35,681 nucleotides of DNA, taken from Deltaproteobacteria bacterium (GTDB taxonomy: Bacteria > Desulfobacterota > Desulfobulbia > Desulfobulbales > Desulfurivibrionaceae). The position numbers were made by a program, and so were the translations under genes. Below are positions 15,277 through 26,042 of this stretch, in pieces (within the stretch, counting starts at the first letter, position 1; each line of letters opens with the position of its first letter). The notes below the pieces were generated by a model. The model had not been told where the DNA came from, did not search any database, and was given only the letters and a program-made list of their open reading frames with translations. Where the stretch lies: NCBI GenBank assembly GCA_026388735.1, contig JAPLJG010000034.1, positions 1-35,681 on the forward strand, written 5' to 3'.

Positions 15277-16602
15277 ATGCGGCACCGTTTCCTCGCCATA
15301 CCCTGCACCGGCCTTGGCCTTGCCCTCATACCTGGCCTTGCCCTGGCTGCCGATAGCCAATGCGTAGACAGCGGCACCACGGCTTGGATGCTGGTCTCCA
15401 CGGCCCTGGTTTTGCTGATGGTCCCCGGCCTGGCCATGTTTTACGGCGGCCTGGTCCGCACCAAGAACGTCCTGGGCACCATGATGCACAGCTTTGTCTG
15501 CATGGCGGTGATCGGCGTGCTCTGGGTGGTCTGCGGCTACAGCCTCACCTTCGGCAAAAGCATTTTTGGCGGAATCATTGGCTGGAACCCGGATTACTTC
15601 ATGCTCAAGGGAATCGATGACACAATCGTCAACGGCGTGCCCGAATATATCCTGGCCATGTTTCAGGGAAAATTCGCCATCATCACCCCGGCCCTGATCA
15701 GCGGTGCCATCGCCGAACGGGTTTATTTCCGGGGCTACATCCTCTTTATTGTTCTCTGGTTCCTGTTTGTATACAGTCCGCTGTGCCACTGGATCTGGGC
15801 CCCGGATGGATGGCTGTTCAATGCCGGAGCCAACGGGGTTATCGATCTGGCCGGCGGCCTGGTGATCCATGTCTCCGCCGGAGTCAGCGCCCTGGTTGCC
15901 GCCCTGTTCCTCGGCCCGCGACACGGTTATCCGAAAAACGCCATGCACCCGAACAATCTAGTCATGACCATGATGGGCGCAGGCCTTCTCTGGGTCGGCT
16001 GGTACGGATTCAACGCCGGATCCACCGTGCAGAGCGGCCTGGAAACCGCCCGCGCCCTCACAATGACCCAGATCTCCGCAGCAAGCGGGGCGCTGACCTG
16101 GCTGATCATCGAGGCCATTACCTTCAAAAAGGCCACCTCCCTTGGCTTTGTTTCCGGCATCCTGGCCGGTCTGGTGGTAATCACCCCGGCCGCCGGAGTG
16201 GTGCAGCCCATGGGAGCCCTCACCCTCGGCGCCGCCTCTTCGCTACTCTGCTACTTCGCCCTGATCATGAAAATCCGCCTGGGCTACGACGACAGCCTGG
16301 ACTGCTTCGGCATCCACGGAGTGGGCAGCGGCCTCGGCGTGCTGCTGCTCTCATTTTTCATCCGCGACTCCTGGATGGCAAAGGCCTCTGCTGCAGCCGG
16401 ACGGGCCTGGACCGCCATTGATCAATTGCAGGTTCAGCTTCTGGGCATGGGGGTGACCATCGTCCTGGCCGCTTCCGCGACCCTCCTGATCTGTGTGGTG
16501 GTGGAAAAAACGGTGGGCTTCAGGATCGACCAACAGAGTGAGATCGAGGGGCTGGATATGTCTCTCCATGGCGAATCAGGCTATGGGATGACGGACCGCT
16601 GA
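15277..16602 (+). CDS. amtB: Ammonium transporter AmtB
   Basis: Ammonia/ammonium channel of the inner membrane, 441 residues. The cleaved signal peptide (ends ALAADSQC) and eleven or so hydrophobic segments fit the family. Diagnostic motifs are MVPGLAMFYGGLVR, ISGAIAERVYFRG, SPLCHWIWAPDGWL (first pore His), GGLVIHVSAGVSALVAA, GAGLLWVGWYGFNAGS and DCFGIHGVGSGLG (second pore His). AAGGAGA lies 4 bases before the ATG at 15277. Unlike most amtB loci, no glnK follows; a terminator comes directly after the gene. Confidence 0.97.
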   Translation: MRHRFLAIPCTGLGLALIPGLALAADSQCVDSGTTAWMLVSTALVLLMVPGLAMFYGGLVRTKNVLGTMMHSFVCMAVIGVLWVVCGYSLTFGKSIFGGIIGWNPDYFMLKGIDDTIVNGVPEYILAMFQGKFAIITPALISGAIAERVYFRGYILFIVLWFLFVYSPLCHWIWAPDGWLFNAGANGVIDLAGGLVIHVSAGVSALVAALFLGPRHGYPKNAMHPNNLVMTMMGAGLLWVGWYGFNAGSTVQSGLETARALTMTQISAASGALTWLIIEAITFKKATSLGFVSGILAGLVVITPAAGVVQPMGALTLGAASSLLCYFALIMKIRLGYDDSLDCFGIHGVGSGLGVLLLSFFIRDSWMAKASAAAGRAWTAIDQLQVQLLGMGVTIVLAASATLLICVVVEKTVGFRIDQQSEIEGLDMSLHGESGYGMTDR

Positions 16603-16628
16603 GTAGCAACCGTCTTCACTTCATGTGC

Positions 16629-16667
16629 AAAAGGCCGGACGCCCCAAAGGGCTCCGGCCTTTTTTTA
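16629..16667 (+). terminator. Rho-independent terminator after amtB
   Basis: AAGGCCGG and GCCC pair with GGGC and CCGGCCTT around CAAA, with small internal mismatches, followed by a run of T. Confidence 0.85.
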
Positions 16668-16716
16668 TGGTTCATCCGGGAATTCCTGAATATGGAGATG
16701 GCCTTTCGGCTGTGTT

Positions 16717-17094
16717 CTCTTTCTTCTTTTGCGTGCCCAAAAGAAGAAACAAGAAAACGGCACCCAACCAGTCCTGGCCCTGCGGGCTTCCCTTACTTCT
16801 CGACGAAGGCGGGACGCGGAAAAACTCGGGCTTCGCCCTCAAACAGTTCCCGCGTCTTTTCCGCCCTCGCCTGCGAGGCGCGGCAGGACAAATGGGGGAA
16901 AGAGGAAAATTCCCATTGGCACGCCGCCGAGCACCGGAAAAGCTGCCGAAAAGGGAGGTTGCACTGTTTGAGCGCAGCGAGTTTGCAACATCCAGGCAGC
17001 TTTGAGGAGCGCAGGGCATCACGCCTTCGGCGGGACAAGGGACACAGGGTGCCTTTTCTTTGGTTCGTTTCTTTGGGCAAGCAAAGAAATGAAC
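16717..17094 (+). repeat. Dispersed structured repeat, copy 1 (378 bp)
   Basis: One of three related copies (also 28070-28499 and 30397-30825). The left end is the hairpin TTTCTTCTTTT-GCGTGCCC-AAAAGAAGAAA; the right end is the hairpin GTTTCTTTG-GGCAAG-CAAAGAAA inside GTTC/GAAC. The two ends are also inverted repeats of each other (about 45 bases, imperfect). Internal hairpins include CGCC-TTC-GGCG. This copy lacks a segment (GAGTCTTCGCTTACCT) present in the other two. It lies between the amtB terminator and the glycosidase gene. Several open frames cross it but none has protein-like features. Confidence 0.85.
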
Positions 17095-17224
17095 ATACTA
17101 ATCTCATACCGCACACCCCATAATGCCCGAACAAACCTTTTTACCCAGGACAATCCCAGTCCGCTGATGATACAATGCCCCAGCATCATTCCATATCCAT
17201 CTTTTCCCAGGGGGCATCTTCTCC

Positions 17225-19684
17225 ATGCTGTTAACGCAGACACCTTTTTCCCGCACACCCAAAAGGCTTCACGCCTTTTTCATGGCAGCCGCATTATTCA
17301 TCCTCTGCCTTGCGCCGCGCACGGCGATAGCCGGATTAACCATCCGCCAAGGCTATTTCTGGGACACGGACCGCCAGGAAACCTTCATCCCCCATGGCTT
17401 CGCCTATCAAGTCTGGAACCCACCGGTTTTTGCCACCCAGACCCTGGCAGAGGTGGATTACGACCTGGAGGCCATGCAACAGGCCCATGCCAACTCCCTG
17501 CGGGTGGAATTGGTTTGGGAAAGCGTGGAGCCAGCGGAAGGGGTCTTTCGCTGGGACCAGGCCGATCATCTGGTCCGCAAGGCGGAATCCCTGGGGCTCA
17601 AGCTCTTCGTCCTCATCGGCTACCAGTACCCGCCCTCCTGGTTCGTTGCCCATTACCCCCAGGCCATGGCCCGCACCGCCACAGGTCCCAGCCCGTTGCT
17701 GAACTACAGCCACCCCCAAGCCAAGGAGGCCTTTGCCCGATTCATCGCCGCAGTCTGCGACCGCTACAAGGCAAGCCCGGCCATCGGCGGCTGGATTCTC
17801 GGCAACGAATTCGCTTTCTACGACCTCTGGGAGAATGCCCCCATCAAAAATCAGGTGGGCTACGATGAACAGGTCAGCCTCCCCTCCTACCGAGCCTTTC
17901 TCGCCCAGACCTACGGGGGGAGCATCGATCGGCTCAACGGTGCCTGGGGCACCACTTTCCAAGGATTTGCCGAGGTGCCCATGGCCCGCGCCTACCCGGA
18001 AGACCGGGCCGATCATCAGGCCATCCGCAACTCCGGCTACCATGACCTCATCCAGTGGCGCAAACGCACCATTGCCGACTTTCTGGCCGTTGGCGCCAAG
18101 GCGGCGAAGAGCGCCGCGCCAGACCAACTGATCTCCTACTCCATCGTGGCCGGCATCTTCAACGGGTTGGACCCCAATTACACCGCCGAAGACCCGCTAA
18201 CCATCACCGAACGCTGCCGGGCTGCGGGCGCGCCCCTGGATTTCATGTCCCTCAACCTTTACTCCTGGGCACTGGCTGGACACGAACTACGCTCCTTGGA
18301 TTTCGGCATCGCCAAATTCCGCGACCTGCTGGACATCCCGGTGCTGATCACAGAAACCGGGCACAGCTCCACGGAAACCCTATTCCCCGGCGCGGCTGGA
18401 CGCCAGACCGAGGCCATCGTCAGCTCCACTTGGGAGGCCCTGCTGTCCGGGGCCATGGGCGTACACCTCTTCCACTGGAGCGACCGCAACGGCTTCCTCG
18501 CCACGCCATACCCGCGTGAGGCTGGCTTCGGGGTAGTGGACCAAGAACGGCAGCCCAAGCCCAAGGTGTACGACGCGGTGCGGGGCATGTTCCAGCAGAT
18601 GGAGGAACTGCCCCTTGCCCACCTCATTGCCGGGTCGCAGGCCCTGGAGCCGGACATCTTCGTTTACTGGCCCAAGGACATCGACCTGGGCTGGAACCGG
18701 GCCAACGAGGAGACCGCCTCCCTCTGGGGCGGGCTTCGCCGCCTGGGGTTCCGACCGAAACTCGTCAGTGGCCCCCTTGCCGATCTGGGCACACCAGAGT
18801 CGGAGGCTAAGGGCCTGCTTTTGCCACGGAACTTCCAAATGCGGCCGGATGATCTTGCTGCCCTGCCCAAGATCATCGACCGGGGCATGAATATCCACGC
18901 CAATCTCGACCTGCCCGGCCAGTTCGACGCCAACCATAAGGACAACCCCGGCTGGCCCTCGGTCATGGGCAAGGTCTTCGGAGTGGACGTGAGTCAGGCC
19001 AGATCTGCTTGGGATACCGGAATACGGCCAGGAGCGGATTGGAGCGCTGGCTACGCCCCCTTGTTCCTCCGCCCCACGCCAGAAGGCATCCTCAGCCAAA
19101 CCCAGCCCAAGGCAATCCGGACCTGGAAATACTGGCAAGGGGTGCGCCCAGCCTCGGGAGGCACTGCCCAGGCCTGGAGCGAAACCGAATCCGGCCTGCG
19201 CCTGGGAGCGGCTCTGGTCACCAAGGAGCATCCCCTGGCGCGTACCGCCATCAACACCTTTGGCCTGGGCGACTTCATCGCTTCGGACATTTTACTGAAC
19301 AGCCCAGGCGGCGCACCCTCCTTTGCCTGGGACACCCGAACCGCCTGGCTGACCGCGATCTACAAGAATTTCTTCAAGATGCAGCCCCGGATCGAACTCA
19401 CAGGACCAGGGGCTGCCTATGTCCTCGCCGACCTGCGCCGAACCACGGACGGCTGGCTCCTAGGCCTGATGAATGAACACACGGAACCGGCCCTGGTGAG
19501 CGTGCGTGCGGACTGGCTTCTCAGAGAAGGTGTTGTGGTGAAAGATCTGCTTTCCGGCAGCGCCGGGAGTGGACAGGGATTGAACAGGCTGATCCTGGGA
19601 GGGGATGGCTACCGACTATTCCACATCACTCCGGCATCGCAAAGCCAGGAAGAACAGCCGCAGACAAAAAAGAGCACAAACTAA
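17225..19684 (+). CDS. Secreted GH42-like glycoside hydrolase (beta-galactosidase family)
   Basis: An 819-residue exported enzyme of the clan GH-A type. The signal peptide covers about residues 1-36 (hydrophobic AAALFILCLA, then AIA). The barrel begins GYFWDTDRQ and carries the acid/base Glu195 in GGWILGNEF and a likely nucleophile Glu376 in VLITETGHS, the pair expected for a retaining glycosidase. SLRVELVWESVEP and WDQADHLVRKAESLGLK are typical of GH42. A later alpha/beta domain (about 480-620) resembles the trimerisation domain, and a beta-sandwich end follows. AGGGGG lies about 10 bases before the ATG. The substrate cannot be read from sequence. It is transcribed alone; its stop overlaps that of the convergent nspC (CTAA). 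Confidence 0.8.
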   Translation: MLLTQTPFSRTPKRLHAFFMAAALFILCLAPRTAIAGLTIRQGYFWDTDRQETFIPHGFAYQVWNPPVFATQTLAEVDYDLEAMQQAHANSLRVELVWESVEPAEGVFRWDQADHLVRKAESLGLKLFVLIGYQYPPSWFVAHYPQAMARTATGPSPLLNYSHPQAKEAFARFIAAVCDRYKASPAIGGWILGNEFAFYDLWENAPIKNQVGYDEQVSLPSYRAFLAQTYGGSIDRLNGAWGTTFQGFAEVPMARAYPEDRADHQAIRNSGYHDLIQWRKRTIADFLAVGAKAAKSAAPDQLISYSIVAGIFNGLDPNYTAEDPLTITERCRAAGAPLDFMSLNLYSWALAGHELRSLDFGIAKFRDLLDIPVLITETGHSSTETLFPGAAGRQTEAIVSSTWEALLSGAMGVHLFHWSDRNGFLATPYPREAGFGVVDQERQPKPKVYDAVRGMFQQMEELPLAHLIAGSQALEPDIFVYWPKDIDLGWNRANEETASLWGGLRRLGFRPKLVSGPLADLGTPESEAKGLLLPRNFQMRPDDLAALPKIIDRGMNIHANLDLPGQFDANHKDNPGWPSVMGKVFGVDVSQARSAWDTGIRPGADWSAGYAPLFLRPTPEGILSQTQPKAIRTWKYWQGVRPASGGTAQAWSETESGLRLGAALVTKEHPLARTAINTFGLGDFIASDILLNSPGGAPSFAWDTRTAWLTAIYKNFFKMQPRIELTGPGAAYVLADLRRTTDGWLLGLMNEHTEPALVSVRADWLLREGVVVKDLLSGSAGSGQGLNRLILGGDGYRLFHITPASQSQEEQPQTKKSTN

Positions 19685-20841
19685 GAAAGCCGGGACTTAT
19701 AATCCTCGTAGCCAAATGAGCGCACCACCCTGCTCTCACCGGTGCGCGAATCACAAACCACGATGCTGGGCAGCCGCACCCCGTTGAAGGTGGTGGTCTT
19801 GACCATGGTGTAATGGGCCATGTCGCCGAAAACCAGCCGCTGGCCGATGGCAAGGGGTTGGGGGAAGGAATAATCGCCGATCACATCCCCGGCCAGACAA
19901 GAGAGCCCGCCCAGCCGATAGGTGTGGGCAAACTCGCCGGGCTCCCCCGCACCGAAAAGCACGGGCCGGTAGGGCATCTCCAGAACATCGGGCATATGGG
20001 CCGTGGCCGAAGTATCGAGGATGGCGGTACTCATCTCGTTTTCCACGATATCCATGACCTGGGTCACCAGCACCCCGATATTGAGGCCGATGGCCTCGCC
20101 CGGTTCCAGATAGACCTGCACCCCGTATTTCTCCCGAATCCGGGTGATGGTTGCACAGAGACGGTCGAGGTCGTAGCCCTGCCGGGTGATGTGGTGGCCG
20201 CCGCCGAAATTGACCCATTGCATCGTGCCAAGGAACTCGCCGAATTTCTCCTCAAAGGCGATAACCGTGTGCTCCAGAGCATCGGCATCCTGCTCACAGA
20301 GGGCATGAAAATGCAGACCCTCGATGCCCTCCAGCAGCTCGGGCCGGAACTGGTCGCGGATCACACCGAGGCGCGAGTAGCGGCCGCAGGGGTTATAGAG
20401 ATCCACATCCACCTCGGAGTACTGCGGGTTGACACGGATGCCGCAGGAGATCTTCTTGCCAGCCCCAACCACCCGGTCTTTAAAATGCTGCCACTGGCGG
20501 AAGGAATTGAAGACCAGATGGTCGGCGCAGCCAAGGATTTCAACGAACTCATCCTCGCCATAGGCCGGGGCATAGACATGCACCTCCTTACCGAACTCCT
20601 CCGCAGCCAAACGCGCCTCGGAAAGCGAACTGGCCGAGGCCCCGTGCAGCACCTCACGGATCTGGCCGAAGAGGCTGAACATGGCAAAGCCCTTGAGGGC
20701 CAGGAGAATGCGACAACCGGTGCGCTGCTGGACCTGATCGAGAATCCCTAGATTACGGGCCAGACTGGCCCGATCGCAGACGTAGCTGGGGGTTGGAACT
20801 TGGCTTACGTCGCAGTCGATATTGATTACTTTATGGCTCAT
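19681..20841 (-). CDS. nspC: Carboxynorspermidine decarboxylase NspC
   Basis: PLP-dependent fold III decarboxylase that makes norspermidine (or spermidine from carboxyspermidine) in the alternative bacterial polyamine route. Features are PTPSYVCD at the start, Lys50 in LLALKGFAMF as the Schiff-base lysine, ASSLSEARLA, the GLHFHALCE block, the NFGGGHHIT glycine loop, YLEPGEAIG and HMPDVLEMPYRP. The length of 386 residues fits the family. It follows the carboxynorspermidine synthase gene by 11 bases, forming the expected two-gene pathway unit. Confidence 0.94.
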   Translation of the reverse strand: MSHKVINIDCDVSQVPTPSYVCDRASLARNLGILDQVQQRTGCRILLALKGFAMFSLFGQIREVLHGASASSLSEARLAAEEFGKEVHVYAPAYGEDEFVEILGCADHLVFNSFRQWQHFKDRVVGAGKKISCGIRVNPQYSEVDVDLYNPCGRYSRLGVIRDQFRPELLEGIEGLHFHALCEQDADALEHTVIAFEEKFGEFLGTMQWVNFGGGHHITRQGYDLDRLCATITRIREKYGVQVYLEPGEAIGLNIGVLVTQVMDIVENEMSTAILDTSATAHMPDVLEMPYRPVLFGAGEPGEFAHTYRLGGLSCLAGDVIGDYSFPQPLAIGQRLVFGDMAHYTMVKTTTFNGVRLPSIVVCDSRTGESRVVRSFGYEDYKSRLS

Positions 20842-20852
20842 CGAATTCCGAC

Positions 20853-22043
20853 CTAAACCATAACCTTCTCAAGCCACGGCAGACCGTGGATATTGAGTTT
20901 CTCCATGAATGGGTCGGGGTCCAAATCCTCCATGTTGAAGACCCCGGCGCCCCGCCATTTGCCGGTGAGCATCATCATCGCCCCGATCATGGCCGGCACC
21001 CCGGTGGTGTAGGAGATGGCTTGGGAGCCCACCTCGCGGTAGCACTCCTCGTGGTCGCAGACATTGTAGATGAACATCTTCCGGTGCTTGCCGTTCTTGA
21101 CCCCCTCCACCTCGCAGCCGATGCAGGTTTTCCCCTTGGTGCGTGAGCCCAGGGAGGCAGGGTCGGGCAGTAGGGCCTTGAGGAACTGGAGCGGCACGAT
21201 CTCCCGGCCCTCAAACATTACCGGCTCGATTCCGGTCATGCCCACATTCTGCAAGACCTCAAGATGCTTGAGATAGTTGTCGGAGAAGGTCATCCAGAAA
21301 CGGATGCGCTTGAGCCCCTTGAGGTTCTTGGCCAGGGATTCCAGCTCCTCGTGGTACATGAGATAGGCGTTCTTGGGGCCGAGCACCGGAAAATCGTAGC
21401 TCTGCTTCACCGAAAGCGGCTCGGTCTCGACCCAACCCCCGTTCTCCCAATACTTGCCACGGGCCGTGACCTCGCGGATATTGATCTCGGGGTTGAAATT
21501 GGTGGCAAAGGGGTGGCCGTGGTCGCCTGCGTTGGCGTCGAGGATGTCCACATAATGGATCTCGTCGAAATGGTGCTTGGCCGCGTGGGCGCAATACACA
21601 TTGGTGACCCCCGGATCAAAGCCGCTGCCCAGCAGGGCCATCAGCCCTTTTTCCCTGAAGCGCTCCTGGTAGTCCCACTGCCATTTGTAGCAAAATTTGG
21701 CCTCATCCGGCGGCTCGTAGTTGGCGGTATCCAGGTAATCAACCCCGGTTTCCAGGCAGGCATCCATGAGGTGCAGATCCTGGTAGGGCAGGGCCACGTT
21801 GATCACCAGCCTCGGCTTAAAGCGCCGGATCAGTGCCACGGTCTCGGCAACATTGTCGGCATCGACCTGGGCAATCTCGATGTCGCGCCCGGTTCGTTCC
21901 TTAACGGATTTCTGGATATTTTCACACCGGGCAAGGGTTCGGCTGGCAAGGCAGATTTCCGAAAAAACCTCCGGAACCTGCGCGCATTTGTGGACCACCA
22001 CACTGCCGACCCCGCCGGCTCCAATTATCAATACCTTGCTCAT
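20853..22043 (-). CDS. Carboxynorspermidine synthase (saccharopine dehydrogenase family)
   Basis: Condenses aspartate semialdehyde with a diamine and reduces the product to carboxynorspermidine or carboxyspermidine. The 396-residue protein begins MSKVLIIGAGGVGSVVVHKC with the NAD(P)-binding GxGGVG at 8-13. LVINVALPYQDLHLMDACL, DTANYEPPDEAKF, LLGSGFDPGVTNVYCA and DANAGDHGHPFATNFNPE are characteristic of this branch. The longer frame to 22073 is rejected because GGAGG (22051-22055) is spaced 7 bases from the ATG at 22043. A 16-base hairpin (TTCGGC-GTAA-GCCGAA on the plus strand, 22077-22092) lies in the leader; its role is unknown. Confidence 0.92.
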   Translation of the reverse strand: MSKVLIIGAGGVGSVVVHKCAQVPEVFSEICLASRTLARCENIQKSVKERTGRDIEIAQVDADNVAETVALIRRFKPRLVINVALPYQDLHLMDACLETGVDYLDTANYEPPDEAKFCYKWQWDYQERFREKGLMALLGSGFDPGVTNVYCAHAAKHHFDEIHYVDILDANAGDHGHPFATNFNPEINIREVTARGKYWENGGWVETEPLSVKQSYDFPVLGPKNAYLMYHEELESLAKNLKGLKRIRFWMTFSDNYLKHLEVLQNVGMTGIEPVMFEGREIVPLQFLKALLPDPASLGSRTKGKTCIGCEVEGVKNGKHRKMFIYNVCDHEECYREVGSQAISYTTGVPAMIGAMMMLTGKWRGAGVFNMEDLDPDPFMEKLNIHGLPWLEKVMV

Positions 22044-22223
22044 GGATTTCCTCCTTCGCCTTGACTCTGCCATATCTTCGGCGTAAGCCGAAAAAATCTT
22101 TTACCTGAATCCAGCCACTATACCTGAAACCCTCCCATTTTGCACCTCCCAGGCTGGATTACCAACAAAAAAATCAGTCAACCTGGAAGCCAAAAAATTA
22201 GGGGCGAAGTTGACGCAACATGG

Positions 22224-22252
22224 TTGACAAGGCAAAACGGAAGGTGTATATC
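22224..22252 (+). promoter_or_regulatory. Sigma-70 promoter for tRNA-Lys
   Basis: TTGACA (22224-22229), 17 bases, TATATC (22247-22252). It is 20 bases upstream of the tRNA. Confidence 0.6.
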
Positions 22253-22272
22253 TTGCCACGACATAAAGAGAC

Positions 22273-22344
22273 GGGCCGTTAGCTCAACTGGTAGAGCAAG
22301 TGACTCTTAATCACTAGGTTTGGGGTTCCCCCGACGGCCCACCA
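22273..22344 (+). tRNA. tRNA-Lys (anticodon CUU) with a shortened T arm, possibly non-functional
   Basis: The acceptor stem GGGCCGT pairs perfectly with ACGGCCC (22334-22340), the D arm is GCTC/GAGC, and the anticodon arm AGTGA-CTCTTAA-TCACT has CTT at 22306-22308; the discriminator A and an encoded CCA end the gene. The T arm is abnormal: TGGGG (22321-22325) and CCCCG (22329-22333) are separated by only TTC, where seven bases of the TTCGANT type are expected. The molecule is therefore 4 bases short and lacks the loop needed to contact the D loop. All other parts are intact and a good promoter precedes it. No terminator or gene is evident in 22345-22582. Confidence 0.85.
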
Positions 22345-22582
22345 TCTTTTCTCATGAAACCCACGGCGAACCCATCAGCCAACGTGTTCGCCTGCCCCGC
22401 CTTTTTCCATGACCGTTCACCCTGCTCCTGCCCGAAAAAGTTTCTCAAACGGTCAGGCCCGGCATATTTTCTCGAAGGTTCCCTGCGGAAAAACCTTTTT
22501 CATTCTCCCCCAAATATGCCATGGTTCCCTGGCAACCATCCGCAAATCCGTCATAATTCATCATCTCCACTGAGAGGATATT

Positions 22583-24121
<1,539 letters not shown>

Positions 24122-24125
24122 TCCT

Positions 24126-26021
24126 ATGGCCACTATTACTTTAAAGGATATCGGCCTGAGCTTTGGCGGTCTGCCCCTGCTCAACGGCATCGATTTGCAG
24201 ATCGAACCCGGCGAACGCCTCTGTCTGGTGGGCCGCAACGGCGAAGGCAAATCCTCGCTCATGAAGATCCTGTCCGGGGAGATCGAACCGGACCGAGGCG
24301 AGATCACCCGGCAAAAAGGGCTGCGCGTAGCCCGGCTCACCCAGGAAGTTCCGGCCACCTTAAACGGGACCGTCTACGAGGTGGTGGCCGGAGGGTTAGG
24401 CGAGATGTTCGCCCTGATTTCCCGCTACCACGCGGTGAGCCACCAGCTCCAAACCGACCACTCCGAAGCGGTCCTGGCCGAACTGGAAGAGGCCCAGCAC
24501 GCCCTGGATGCCGCAGACGGCTGGCAGGCCCAACAGCGGGTGGACACAGTCCTTTCCCGGCTGCAGCTTCCGGCGGACCAGGAATTCACCACCCTTTCCG
24601 GCGGGCTCAAACGCCGAGTCCTGCTGGCCCGGGCCCTGGTCAGCGAACCGGACCTGCTGCTGCTGGACGAGCCCACCAACCATCTGGACATTGAGGCCAT
24701 CAACTGGCTGGAAGAGTTTCTCCTCGGTTTTTCCTCCACATTGCTCTTTGTCACCCATGACCGCATGCTGCTCCAAAAAATCGCCACCCGGATCGTGGAG
24801 CTGGACCGGGGACGGCTCACCAGCTGGCCCGGCAACTTTGCCACCTATCTCCAGCGCAAGCAGGAAGCCCTGGATGCCGAGGCAAGCCAAAGCCATAAAT
24901 TCGACAAGAAACTGGCCCAAGAAGAGACCTGGATTCGCCAGGGGATCAAGGCCCGCCGCACCCGCAACGAAGGCAGGGTCCGGGCGCTGATCGACCTGCG
25001 CCAGGAACGCTCCGAACGCCGGACCCAAACCGGCAAGGCCCGCATCCAGATACAGGACGCCGACCGTTCCGGCAAGCTGGTGGCCTCGCTCAAGGATGTC
25101 TCGTTTTATTACGACGGCACCCCCATCATCAAGAATCTCTCCGCCACCATCATGCGCGGCGACAAGGTGGGGATCATCGGTCCCAACGGGGTGGGCAAGT
25201 CCACCCTGCTCAAGCTCCTGCTCGGCCAGCTTCAGCCCTCGGAAGGCACCATCAGCCTGGGCACCCGCATCGAATCCTGTTATTTCGACCAGAACCGCGA
25301 ACAGCTCGACCCGGAAAAGACCGTGGCCGACAACGTGACCGACGGAGGGGACACCGTAATGGTCAACGGACAGCCCCGCCATATCATCAGCTACCTACAA
25401 GATTTCCTCTTTGCCCCGGACCGGACCCGTTCGCCGGTGCGCGTGCTCTCCGGCGGGGAAAAGAACCGGCTCCTCCTGGCCAAGCTCTTCACCCAGCCCT
25501 TCAATGTGCTGGTGATGGACGAACCCACCAATGATCTCGATGTGGAAACCCTGGAGTTACTGGAAGAACTGCTTCTGGATTTCGAGGGAACCCTGCTGCT
25601 GGTCAGCCATGACCGGGCTTTTTTGAACAATGTGGTCACCTCCACCCTGGTTTTCGAGGGCGAAGGGAGGGTGGAGGAGTACGCCGGCGGCTACGACGAC
25701 TGGCTCTTGCAACGGCCCCAGGCCCCGTCACCGGTGGCCAAGACCGAGAAAATCAGTAAAAAAGAACCGGTCAAAAAGGCTGCACACCGGAAGCTCTCCT
25801 ACAAAGAAGAGCGGGAGCTTGAGGCTCTGCCCAAGCGACTTGAGGACATGGAAAAGGAGAAAGAGGAACTGCACTGGCAGCTGGGTGATCCGACCCTGTA
25901 CCAGAAGGACAGCTCCGCCATCCCCAAAACCCAAAAACGGCTGGAAGAACTTGAGCAGGAGCTAAAAAAAGCCTATGGCCGCTGGGAAGCGCTTGAGGCG
26001 GTCAAGACCGGCGAGGCGTAA
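24126..26021 (+). CDS. uup: ABC-F family ATPase, Uup type
   Basis: A soluble ABC-F protein with two ATPase domains and no membrane part; Uup-like members act on ribosomes or branched DNA. The first domain has GRNGEGKSS (36-44), LSGGLKRRVLLARAL and LLLLDEPTNHLD. A linker rich in Arg/Lys follows. The second has GPNGVGKST, LSGGEKNRLLLAKLF and MDEPTNDLD. The C-terminus carries a charged coiled coil (KLSYKEERELEALPKRLED and what follows), the mark of Uup. The frame is open upstream into the helicase, but the Met at 24126 (MATITLKD) is the natural start, giving 631 residues. Confidence 0.92.
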   Translation: MATITLKDIGLSFGGLPLLNGIDLQIEPGERLCLVGRNGEGKSSLMKILSGEIEPDRGEITRQKGLRVARLTQEVPATLNGTVYEVVAGGLGEMFALISRYHAVSHQLQTDHSEAVLAELEEAQHALDAADGWQAQQRVDTVLSRLQLPADQEFTTLSGGLKRRVLLARALVSEPDLLLLDEPTNHLDIEAINWLEEFLLGFSSTLLFVTHDRMLLQKIATRIVELDRGRLTSWPGNFATYLQRKQEALDAEASQSHKFDKKLAQEETWIRQGIKARRTRNEGRVRALIDLRQERSERRTQTGKARIQIQDADRSGKLVASLKDVSFYYDGTPIIKNLSATIMRGDKVGIIGPNGVGKSTLLKLLLGQLQPSEGTISLGTRIESCYFDQNREQLDPEKTVADNVTDGGDTVMVNGQPRHIISYLQDFLFAPDRTRSPVRVLSGGEKNRLLLAKLFTQPFNVLVMDEPTNDLDVETLELLEELLLDFEGTLLLVSHDRAFLNNVVTSTLVFEGEGRVEEYAGGYDDWLLQRPQAPSPVAKTEKISKKEPVKKAAHRKLSYKEERELEALPKRLEDMEKEKEELHWQLGDPTLYQKDSSAIPKTQKRLEELEQELKKAYGRWEALEAVKTGEA

Positions 26022-26042
26022 ATCCGTGCGCAAGGCACACCG

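Noticed and set aside
16625-17134. Overlapping open frames in the structured repeats (also 28006-28526 and 30391-30938)
   Set aside because: They occur in several frames of each copy, differ in length between copies through indels and have Arg/Pro-rich shadow composition; the structure is at nucleotide level.
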